The notes under the pieces: generated by a model
Databases searched by the model: none
Told to the model about the DNA's origin: nothing
What the model saw: the letters and a program-made list of their open reading frames with translations, nothing else
Made by a program: the position numbers and the translations under genes
Assembly: GCA_964036275.1 (NCBI GenBank)
Contig: OZ038434.1
Location: 4,486,560 to 4,550,559 of the forward strand
Source: Litoditis marina
Lineage: Eukaryota > Nematoda > Chromadorea > Rhabditida > Rhabditidae
Direction of reading: 5' to 3'
Length of the DNA: 64,000 nucleotides
In this document: in pieces, positions 49,701-58,006 of the stretch
How the letters are laid out: each line of letters opens with the position of its first letter
Numbering within the stretch: position 1 is the first letter of the stretch

Positions 49701-52700
49701 AGTTCCCTAATCCAAGACTGTCTCTAATTCACAATTATACCAACCACCAACGTTCAATATCAGTATATAACTTTTTGTATTGGCGATCTGGCGGAGAGCA
49801 ACTCCAAATAGAAAATGAACCACTATTTTGAGTTCTGGAGATTACTAACCATATGCATACCCCAGTAAAGTTGTCCAAAAAAACGGTCTACTTTCCCGCC
49901 GAAAACCTATTTTTCATGCAAAATGAGTAATTTTACGTGTTTCAATCTGGAAACGAACTACATTTCGTCAAATGGTCGCACCTTATGTAACTAACAAACC
50001 TCAAAGGCTCTCAACTGCTCGACGAAGAACCAGTTGTGCTGTGAGTCCTGCGCCTCACCAATGATCCCCGATAGGTCGACCAAACCTGTAAAGACAAACA
50101 CGTAATGCTATAGTTTAGGATAGCTTATAATGGATAAACTATAAGACCAACACTTATTGCTATAGTGTACAATTCCCGCACCATCTAATTTTGTGATACG
50201 TTCCGAGAAAACGAATTCTTCACGGTTGCGTGATTTTCCCACGCGTCCACTTGTAATTAATATATAAATAACTAAGCGTATAAAACACCTTAATTAATAA
50301 CAAACAACTGCTCACAATTCAGCTGCAACATGGAGCTTTTGCTGAATACCAGATCCCTCGTGACTGTGTAGTGCTCATATTTTGGAACAGACTGGAAATA
50401 AAACAACATTAGAGGAAAAATTTAACGGGCCAGGTTTGAATGTTAAACAAAAACCTTGCTGGAATATGATCAACTGTAACTATCAATTTTCCCACTCTTT
50501 TATGGTAATAATTACTCAACGTCCATGACGAACCTTGAGATGATTGAGAGTCAGATCGAGAGTGTACTCCCACGATTCCCACAATGGGTGGTCGGATGTA
50601 GAGGGAAGACCGGGTGACGAAACCACGCCTGAAACAAGGATAACTTGATTGATTGATTTGTCACGCACGTGGAGGCGTGAACCTTACTGGTGTGTGGACG
50701 TGAACTATTCTACAAAAAGGAGCCAATTATAATTTATGTAATATGCAAAATTTCTCGATTTTCAATGAAATTGGCCAGTTTCCTCACGAATTCGGTGAAA
50801 AGGTAGTCCGTTTCTTGAATTTGTGTGAGTACTACTCGGATCACATTAATACATCAAGTTCACGTCACAAAACTAGTTGTCGCCAGTGAAAAAAGAAAAT
50901 TATTTATCTCAGCGCTAAATTTGTCTTTGCAACAAACAATTTGAAATAATTGGTAACATTTTCTTAGAATCAACAACGATTTTTCGTATTTTCACGCTTG
51001 TATTTATAAATAGGCAAGCTACTTTCATCCATTTCGGCACAGAAACAAAAAAAACCGCTCACCACATCCATTTTCTCCCATAATCTTTTCCGCCAAAATG
51101 AAACTGCGGAACAAAGAGGCCAACAACAGATCCTGAATGAAATACACTTCAATCGAGCTTGAGATTGTTGTCCTGTTGTCCACCAAAACATTAGTAAAGC
51201 CAGTTCAAACCTCTTGTAGCTTGTATACTACAAACTACAAGAATCGAGAAGCCAGCAACACGGGAACACGGTTCAGTTCCAAAATCTTCTTCAAAAAGGA
51301 CACCGGAGACGAAACGTGGGCAAGTGCTAGCTAAGATACTGGTAAATGGGGGTGGAAATAAAAAAAGTTGGACCCCCAGTTTTCAGCGTACACTATATTT
51401 ATCGAACATCGATTGAGCATCCAGTACATCGCAGCCGACTTTATCAGGCACATCACTTAAACAAAAATCAGGTGTTTCATAGTTTCATTTGGGCAATCAG
51501 ACTAGAAAACCGAGTGGAAGATGAAGTGATTATCAGTAACGTGCAGCTATGAATGAAATTTAGGGTAGATCAAAATCCCGATTGGGAAGAAGAACGGGTG
51601 GTTTGATGAAGCATTCAACAAAGCCCTACGTTTGCTGAGAACAGTCCACCCACCTGTCGAAACAGCCGTTGGAAATCCTCCTTCGGCAGTGAGTTCCATG
51701 CTATTGTGTCCGTGATGGCCGTGAAAATCCAGTTCAATTCTCCCAGAACCGTCCTTCGATCACCCAATGTACCGGGAATTTCATCCAAAAAGTTGGTAGA
51801 AAACTGGGAACGACGACCAGATCGAATAACGTACCTGAAACGGTAATGACTCTTGTATGATTTGTACAAAACAAAAGCTAATTTCTTCGTTTTTCTTCCA
51901 AATCTGAAATTGAAATCATTGTATATCTAAAACTGTGAATAAGCACCTATCAAGGCCATTTTTGCTCTATTCACCAGACAAGATTCTAATATATGAGAAT
52001 AGGTCGGCAGCGAGCCAAGAACCAAAAACTATTTGTGAAGGTAGAATTTCTATCAAATAGATAATAATTTTTGTACACTTAAAGACGGAAAACACATAGA
52101 AATGGTCCGCACGACAAAAACTAACCAGAGTATGCTGGTTTGTATCGGTGTAGTGAGACATGAAGTGAACAGATCTGCCGGCAACTCGGGATTGGTGGGC
52201 AGCCGCTCATCGACTCTGCATGCTGCCAGCTGGATGCAGTCCTGCAACTCACGAAATTTGTGTCAATATTCTGTGATTGACAAGCTACGAAAACGAGAGC
52301 ATGACACCACAGACAGTTGGAGACTGTCTATATCGTCGAGGTCACTAGAAAAGTGGCTGGCCGATTGGAATTTGGGGAATAGTCTGAGGGCAACATAATC
52401 ATTACTTTCCAATTTCCAACACCTACACTTACGAAATCTACGAACCGCATTTTGCCGAGTGTAGATTCTAAAAAAATTGAAGAAATTGCTCATAGAAACT
52501 TATAGGAAACAGTAAAGAGTGAAATGACCGCTGAATTGCCCCAAAACTCACCTTATATCTGGGCTTTTTCCGGAACTTCAGTGCATCTGCTTGTTGCTCG
52601 TCCGTCATGTGTGAGGTGATGGCGGGTAGAGGGTGGGTAGACAACTCCTGGTGCGCCTCTAGATCTCTACCCCATTCCCTGAAATCAAGACATGCCGTGA

Positions 52701-55700
52701 ACTACACGCAAAACCCAATCAGAAAGCGCAATGTGCATGAAATACGACGGTGATCTAGCAACCTGACTCGGAATGTTCGAGATTTGAGAAGCCAACCCAC
52801 TGGAAGTGGAATCGTATTCTCCTACTCCGACATGATATAGCATCAACATCCGAGTACCCGATGTATATGTGAATTGTGAATGCATGAACTATGAACTTTT
52901 AACTCTCACTTCAAGCAACACCACAATACTATTAAATCAAAATGTCAGTGGTAAGCTAACCATGTTCATTTAGAATGATCAGCAACCCTACCCACATTAG
53001 ACTATCTCCAACCCATGCATGTGTCCCGTGTTTGAATTGAAGCTAAAAAACGGACTCTTGTTTGTCGAATAGTCAAACCTTACTGGTGTATCAGTCAAGG
53101 TTATGTAAATTATGTAACCGAGGGATCCTCAACTTTTTCTTTGACTGAGCGAGGGGTGACCCAAAACTTTTCCAACAATTCAAGGTTTATTTTTATTTGG
53201 TAATTACTTAGGGAGGACCTATAACTTTTTGCTTTTTTTTTGTGGAGGGGATGTTTAACTCTCCAAACCGATACTATTCCACCTATGGTATCAGTGTACT
53301 AACCTTTCATGATCGTCGGCGAACCGATTGAACGAGTTCACAATGGTCTCGGCCGAGGAACAATCCCACACATAAATGGAAGGAGATTCCATCCACGTTT
53401 GCAGGTCGTAGATGGATAGTGGAATGTACTGAAAACAACCAACATAATATACATAAAAGATACAAACCTATACCTACGAATCGACGTTAAGCTGGCGAGT
53501 TAAAATCACGGTCTGCATTTTTGAGGTTTAGAGAGATCAAACATGTAGTCATTCCTAGGAACCGTACTGGACGTCGGCGCGCTGAGAGAGAAATTATTTT
53601 ATCGACTTTCGCTTAAAGAGATGGTAAAGAGCAGGCTGATAGAGCAACATCATCTGTTGAATGATGCATTGAATGATTGAATTACCCGTTTTTCTTACAA
53701 TCGGAATTTGGAACTACCCTTGTACAAACAATAGTCGCACTTAACTGGTGAAAATCTTATCTCTTATCTGTTGTATGGTTTGGCTACCCAGATAAAACAA
53801 ATCCTTTCAACCAATTTTTATTAACAGCAAAGTCCCTCATGTATGGATGTATGTAATTGATGATAACTCTACTAATCTACTGGTTCATATAACATAACAC
53901 ACCCATCCAGGCTTCCATGCATACACTAGTATAGTTCGACTGTTCCAGAAAAATCATTCGTTTGTTTTTGATTGAGGTACTTGGATTTTCATTATTTTGC
54001 ATTGAAAACGTGCAATTTTCATATTGGCAAAGAGCCAAAGAGAGAGCCGTTTTTTTATTACTTTCATGGCTTTTCGGACAACTCTGATGATATGTGCCTA
54101 ACATAACGTACCTGCGTAAATGTCTTGTTGAACACCCATATCTCTCCATTGGAGGTGGGTCGCGGCACTCCATGACCATTGTAGTGGAAGAGAACTCGCT
54201 CCTCCTTCGCATTTCGTCTCATGCTCAGACACAACTTACGAACATCGTCCGTTGTTGGATCGGTCGCTGTTTTGTATCTAAAACATAGGTGAGATAGTGT
54301 GTGTCGGTACCAGGTTTGTATAGTTGAGAATCTTCTATTGAAAAATCAAAATTGTATTGGTCCCTTGCGGTATACTTCGAATTAGTGTTTAAGGTTGGGA
54401 AAGTTATCGCACCTATGATCTAAGACTCTCTTTTTGAACAAATAAGAAAATTTAAAATACGCTAAAATAAACTAAGTACTAGGCGAGAAAAAGCATTGAA
54501 AACCTTTTTAAAAAGCATTGACAACCTAAGTTAGACCGTGGAAAAGCTGCTACACACACTTGTGCTACAAACTACTAAGCAAAGAAAGCCTAATTGAACA
54601 TGGAGAGTTCGAGAGCCTGGAAAATCTGATACATACCTAGCCCGTGGCTGCCAGCGTTCGTAGCTTCTCTGTACCGAAGTGGCGATTTTGCCCAATGCCT
54701 TATGAGAACTGCAGGCGAATGGATCGATCCAACCCTCCAAACGGGCACACGGAACCGGTTTCTGGATAGAATCCGGAGGGTCGACGCCTGCAATGACAGA
54801 ATCGTACACCAGTAAGATCCAACTATAAATCAAAAACGAGTCCGTTTTAGATTTAGATTTAAACGCGTAAGAATTGATGATTTTGCGTCAAACGGTCAAA
54901 CATAGAATCATTCTCCGGCGATAAGTAGCCCGTTTTTCAATTTTTTTTTCTGGGTATTCAGAGAACTTCACTGGGGTATGGACAGAATCTCAGATAATTC
55001 AACACATTTTGACAAGCCTTCGAGGATCGACCAGTTCAATGGTGTGAAAGTACTTGAACATACCCCAGTAAACTCGTTCGCATAGTCATAACTCATAAAA
55101 TCGAAAAACAGGCGCCTCTCTTTTCCACGAAAACGAGAGAATTTGTCTATTTTTGGTGTAAATTCATCAATACATCAATTTTCACGTGTTTGAACTTGAA
55201 AACAGAGCTCTTTTCGTCGAATATCGAAATTCTTACTCTCACATCCTGAGGAAGTAATGAACCTTAAATCTTTTAAACTTGAAAATAAAAGTTTCTATCT
55301 ACCTGAACATACCTATGTGTAAGCAGAATACCAGGGCAACCGAGACCGTCTTCATGCGATCCTTACTGTATTTACGCCTGGAATATTGTTTCTAGTTACA
55401 AACTACAAACAATCATATATTAGGTTATTTATTTGAACAAAATATATTGTGTCACTAGGACGTTTTGGATGTTATAATTATATGAATGTGCTCAGTAAAA
55501 GATGTACTCAAAAATCGTTTCGACAGCTGTAACTGTTTGTACTCAGGAGCAACCAAGGAACCAACGGGTGAAATATTTTTGTTAATTTCCCAATTTCTTT
55601 TCCTAAAGAATCATAAAAACCAAACCAGCCGTACGAAAAACCACCCTGATTAATTTCTACTGAATTAATAACTCACCATACATCCCTCTCCTCGCTGTCT

Positions 55701-56412
55701 TCCTTAATTCCGACGATATCTTCTACATGACGAGCTTCTTGGAAAAAACGAGTTACCAGCCTCTCCGATTTCTACAAATCCACATTTCAGTAATGTATTA
55801 TTCCGGCCTGTTAATGTAAAGTTGCTCGCCGAAGCCATCTCATTTCCCTGTTTTCTGTTTCGTTAACGGTGAGACCGCACGACAAGAACGGTCCAATACA
55901 GAAAACGGAAGAAAGACAAAACCGCTCCGCATACCGTACGCAAGGGGTTATTAACAAAGGAGCAGATTTTCCAATGAAAATTAAGCAAATTTCAACAAAA
56001 TTAACTTCTCAAACTACAGTATATTTTTTCCCGCGCGGGTCCGCAGCTCTGTCTGGGATGAGCTGGCCGCATTTTAATTGGCAAGGTTCGCCGTTTTTGG
56101 ACTGCGGGAAAAATTCAAAATTACTGGGAAGCGGTCTCACCGTGCGTTATCATCATACACATTTCCGAGGAAACAAGATTAAATTGTTATTTAAATGAGA
56201 GTTGAAACAACACCTACGCAACGAATCCTCCACATTTGTTTATAAAACTTTCGATTTATTAGTCTATTGATCACGACTTTTATAACAATATATTCATTAA
56301 CATCATTTACGAATACATTGTCACAGATAATAGCACAACAGATTACCTCCAGTATCTCCATTTCACTGACCATCTTCGATTTGAATGAGGCCTTCCTCTG
56401 CCTGGACGGCAT
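34720..56412 (-). CDS. RPTOR: Raptor, regulatory scaffold subunit of mTOR complex 1
   Basis: A complete 1508-aa raptor (C. elegans DAF-15), which presents substrates to TOR kinase and links it to amino-acid sensing at lysosomes. Coding exons in transcript order: 56412-56347, 55771-55677, 55377-55313, 54787-54637, 54277-54112, 53428-53304, 52678-52552, 52241-52126, 51834-51654, 51132-51063, 50628-50534, 50391-50316, 50085-50000, 49546-49469, 49128-48967, 48588-48497, 48122-48021, 47784-47604, 47275-47168, 46654-46565, 46373-46323, 46204-46029, 45882-45766, 45303-45126, 44857-44753, 42016-41872, 41616-41473, 40840-40764, 40412-40287, 39886-39764, 39373-39293, 39011-38907, 38567-38487, 37681-37548, 37191-37025, 36715-36607, 36202-36118, 35997-35920, 35639-35494, 34786-34720 (TGA). 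All 39 joins keep phase. Seen: the raptor N-terminal conserved (caspase-like) domain with [12 protein letters not shown] (near 155) and YVWDCSSAE (near 204); [19 protein letters not shown] block (here [18 protein letters not shown]); [22 protein letters not shown]-like repeats ([35 protein letters not shown]); and a C-terminal WD40 propeller from about residue 1160 ([26 protein letters not shown]). Somewhat longer than human raptor (1335). A long GP/S-rich linker (exons 42016-41473) precedes the propeller. Confidence 0.96.
35124..35444. mobile_element. Palindromic miniature element, family 1, copy B
   Basis: A 321-bp relative of 1286-1584, in the last raptor intron. It starts GGCGGTTTACACATGCAACC and its right end in reverse complement starts GGCCAATTACACATGCAACC. 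A perfect 9-bp duplication CTTAACCAC flanks it (35115-35123 and 35445-35453). Compared with copy A it has an extra internal GGTTGCTTTTGGTTGCTTTC-type unit, so unit number varies. Confidence 0.95.
36470..36601. mobile_element. Family-5 miniature element abutting a raptor exon
   Basis: Contains the family core (TGATGATTTTGCATTAAAAA) and the terminal ACTGGGGTAT, ending at 36600, 6 bp from the exon border at 36607. The raptor 5' splice site here reads GTAAAT on the minus strand and continues straight into ATACCCCAGTAATG, the element terminus. Confidence 0.7.
37953..38445. mobile_element. Family-4 element interrupted by a family-3 element
   Basis: Left piece CATACGTGAGGC (from 37953) and right piece ACGTGAGGCAACTTCGTTGT to AACAAACTCGCCCTATA (38252-38445) together match 59734-59940 and 61671-61871. 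The family-3 palindrome sits between them and has duplicated ACGTGAGGC. Lies in the raptor intron between exons 38487 and 37681. Confidence 0.82.
37965..38251. mobile_element. Palindromic miniature element, family 3 (GAACCGG/CCGGTTC)
   Basis: A 287-bp element. It starts GGCGAATTCACTGGAGAACC and its right end in reverse complement starts GGCCAATTCACTGGAGAACC. Perfect 9-bp duplication ACGTGAGGC at 37956-37964 and 38252-38260. Blocks of GAACCGACC and CGGTTCGG words and four copies of CACTGGAGAACC / GGTTCTCCAGTG fill both arms; the centre (about 38090-38165) is unique. It is inserted inside a family-4 element, so it is the younger of the two. Confidence 0.95.
39148..39258. mobile_element. Family-5 miniature element fragment
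   Basis: Starts CCATACCCCAGTAAAGTTGTCC, contains AAAATCATTAATTTTCCCGTG followed by TTTCAATCTAAAAGACTAC, and lacks the far end. It stops about 35 bp from the raptor exon border at 39293. Confidence 0.65.
42073..42077. repeat. Left target-site duplication of the LTR element
   Basis: CTATT immediately before the 5' LTR, repeated at 44552-44556 immediately after the 3' LTR. Confidence 0.9.
42078..42321 (+). repeat. 5' LTR
   Basis: 244 bp, TG...CA bounded, with a CTATAAAC TATA-like box at about 42212. Identical to the 3' LTR. Confidence 0.95.
42591..44117 (+). CDS. gag: Gag-nucleocapsid-protease polyprotein of the LTR element
   Basis: A 508-aa intact ORF. I start it at the ATG of 42591; the reading frame is open a little further upstream without ATG. 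Residues about 10-50 are a glutamine-rich coiled coil, followed by a Ty3/gypsy-type capsid region. Two CX2CX4HX4C zinc knuckles follow: [14 protein letters not shown] (about 285-298) and [14 protein letters not shown] (305-318). An aspartic protease active site [12 protein letters not shown] is at about residue 370 and a second family block GLDWL further on. The protein packages element RNA into particles and the protease would mature it (family knowledge). It ends with a serine/lysine-rich tail 190 bp before the 3' LTR, where pol would be expected; the junction suggests an internal deletion of pol in an ancestor, not a frame break, since no frameshift or premature stop interrupts what remains. 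Confidence 0.93.
   Translation: MSDKMFETLVQLLQGQQQQMKQQEERLKLQQEQMDIQRDQLKLLQGSIANAQIDSSGTNIVSPVTNVTRMMTDLNARLTTFVFDPESGLTFSHWYDRYGEVFNIDGALLDDKSKVRLLVGKLSNEVFDRYKSHILPKTTADLVFDDTIEILKEMFDVKTSVFTERYNCLKLEKKESEDYMEYTGRVNEQCERAKLQELDKDGLKALFWISGLTTNRDNDLKTRLLMYLDRQYAEKKAVTLRDLYKECDTWLNIKREAKMVQSSHQVYAVESQLQDQRVQHSRNLCWNCGKTGHLSRNCQSKKWNCRKCKQSGHKEEFCDKVVKFNANSSGRARVNNSVVVESSAKSRKVNAVRRYLPVEIKGVKVEFQLDTGSDVTLLNVHDGKKLGEPRLVKCGVGVVNANGRPMRVLGILNCDFKMKGEYGTGCAYVSHASSLVGLDWLTQSENMKYYLKMMTEQSLFSPETKKSPQFAHVWMNDLKEEKRVSSKENTSSFESGSVSRECSQSCVP
44173..44255 (+). repeat. Triplicated TTGCTGAAGCTGT unit before the 3' LTR
   Basis: TTGCTGAAGCTGT followed by (C/G)(A/T)ACAGC.GAT occurs three times at about 28-bp spacing (44173, 44202, 44229). 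It lies between the gag stop and the purine tract and could be a cis-acting packaging or RNA-structure element. Confidence 0.85.
44308..44551 (+). repeat. 3' LTR
   Basis: 244 bp, identical to 42078-42321, preceded by the purine tract ending at 44307. Confidence 0.95.
45928..46014. mobile_element. Relic of a family-1 palindromic element
   Basis: Contains CTGCAACCTGGTT, AGCAAGCAGGTTG and the exact family-1 terminus ATGTGTAATTGGCC ending at 46014. Most of the body is missing. It lies 14 bp from the raptor exon border at 46029. No target duplication is visible. Confidence 0.7.
46440..46540. mobile_element. Family-5 miniature element fragment
   Basis: Core TTGATGCAAAATCATTAATT and AAAACGGACTCCTTTCTCTC followed by CCCTACTGGTGTATGG at the right end; left end missing. 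It is in a raptor intron, 25 bp from the exon border at 46565. Confidence 0.65.
49855..49993. mobile_element. Family-5 miniature element in a raptor intron
   Basis: Starts GCATACCCCAGTAAAGTTGTCC minus two bases, carries ATGCAAAATGAGTAATTTTA followed by CGTGTTTCAATCTGG, and ends CGCACCTTATGTAAC, about 7 bp from the exon border at 50000. Confidence 0.65.
51546..51632. mobile_element. Family-4 element, right-hand fragment
   Basis: GAAATTTAGGGTAGATCAAA, CCCGATTGGGAAGAAGAACG and ATTCAACAAAGCCCTACGTT match the right half of 61671-61871. It ends 22 bp from the raptor exon border at 51654. Confidence 0.65.
54830..54977. mobile_element. Family-5 miniature element in raptor intron 3
   Basis: Contains GAATTGATGATTTTGCGTCA, GTAGCCCGTTTTTCAA and the terminus CTTCACTGGGGTATGG. 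It is followed at about 55062-55240 by a second copy in the opposite orientation (CATACCCCAGTAAACTCGTT ... TTTCACGTGTTTGAAC). Confidence 0.65.
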
Positions 56413-56430
56413 AGTGACCTGTGGAAAATA
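56413..56430 (-). other. Probable spliced-leader acceptor of raptor
   Basis: CTATTTTCCACAG on the minus strand ends at 56419, leaving GTCACT before the ATG (56412-56410). Confidence 0.65.
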
Positions 56431-56465
56431 GAAAAAAAGTTCTATATAGTTATATAACAAACCAT

Positions 56466-56802
56466 GGGTTTATTGTACAATCGTCCCCCCATTGAGCCGA
56501 AATAGGTTGGAATCCGACCCGTAGTACAATCACCCCCCACCCCCATAGGGGGTGATTGTACAACGTTCTTCTTTACTGCAGGTTTGGATTGAGTGGGGGG
56601 CGATTGTTAAACAGGTCCGGGGTTGTACTATTACCCCCCATTTTGTATTGTGGGGGGTGATTATTAAACGTCGACATTGTACAATTACCCCCCATTTACA
56701 ATCACCCCCCTTTCTATAGAGAATCGTATTGGGAGGGGGGTGATAGTACTACGGGGGGGGGGGCTTAAGGTGAGGGGGGGGGGGCAATTGTACAATTTTC
56801 CC
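56466..56802. mobile_element. G/C-homopolymer inverted-repeat element, family 7, TTGTACAATC version
   Basis: A 337-bp element with ends GGGTTTATTGTACAATCGTC and (reverse complement of right end) GGGGAAAATTGTACAATTGC, each running into a C6+ tract. The perfect 8-bp duplication CAAACCAT flanks it (56458-56465, 56803-56810). About ten C or G runs of 6-12 bases alternate with the word GATTGTAC or its complement. The 8-bp duplication suggests a hAT-like transposase. Sister element at 60434-60716. Confidence 0.92.
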
Positions 56803-57818
56803 CAAACCATTTGTGTATGAACGACCACAAATAAAACCACCAGTAAATGTGTTGCTGGCCACTTGATCATCAGGTCTCTTGCAATTCAGAAAAAGCTGCA
56901 TCGTTATCAACTTACTCAAATAGGCAAGAACTGAGTGAATGAGCAAATTACCGATAAAAAGGGAGGCATAATAAATAAATAAAACAAACCAAAAACCAAA
57001 AAAAAATTCTCTCAGTTTACGTGCCGCGTGCCCGAAAATAGTGTACGATGCGTACACAATTTCGGTGTCGCGGCTGGAACTTTTTTTTTAATCATCGGAT
57101 TTTTTATTGTTAAAATACTCCCCCCATTCTGTCTTTTTGCTCTCGATATCCTTTTCTTATTGTTGACAACAATGATATATGGATTGTCTCCAGATGCATT
57201 TCTGTTTGCAGAGGTAAATTCGTGCGCATTTGAGTGCCACGGGTCTCAGAAGCTTCAATCACGGCTCTCTCTCAATCGAAGGTTATTTTTCGACTGGTTT
57301 CGCCAGCGAACGTTCTCACCACTGCTCTCATCAAGGTTTGTTCATGTCACACATGCCACGGTGTGTTGAGGGCGTTCATTTTAGTGCAATGAAATTTGGC
57401 CTGTTGCAGCGACCGCGACGCATGAAATATTACTGTAGATTTCAAAAATATTTTCGCGGGCGAGCTCTCTCGCCTCTGCACACTATTTCTCGCGAACCGC
57501 GACGCGTCCCTTGTTGTTGTCCGTCGCGAAAGTATCTAAAATTCTGGAAGATTTGAACTGAAGCGTCAATTGGAACAATGCAGGGATAAAACACCGTGAC
57601 GAGTAGAAGCCTCAGACGTTCGAAAAGTAGTTAAACTTGATATCACGTAACATGTAACATGCTGAGATAGATAAGACAGAACAATAATGCTTTATTCCGA
57701 AGAAAAGTGATAATGCAAAAGGAGGAAAAAGAGTTGCAAACAGAGTTGCGCACAATACGCGCACAGGTGCATACCGGTGCGGTCCACCACCAAACATCCA
57801 ATGTTGGCATTTCCATTT

Positions 57819-57863
57819 CTCTCTCTCTCTCTCCCTCCCTCCCTCTCTCTCTCTCTCTCTCTC
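57819..57863. repeat. (CT)n microsatellite
   Basis: Polypyrimidine CT/CCT tract about 45 bp long, 145 bp upstream of the proposed PREP start. Confidence 0.95.
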
Positions 57864-58006
57864 ACACACTTTCTTTCTCCTTCTCTCCAGCTCGAAATGA
57901 GAGCGCGTCACGTGAACGGAACTTTTTACGTTTTCAAGTAATCTCATTTTCTTTCGCATTTCGCATCAGCTCATTTCTGGGGCAGTTGGTTGTGCCGCGG
58001 TCGATC

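Larger units (their letters stand above)
56431..58006. other. Spacer between divergent raptor and PREP genes
   Basis: Holds the G/C-homopolymer element (56466-56802), a GC-richer stretch around 57420-57520 with CGCGACGC and CTCGCGAACC words (similar to 26215-26280), and a (CT)n tract at 57819-57863. No exon is supported; long ORFs here are repeats or low complexity. Promoters of both genes should lie here. Confidence 0.55.
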
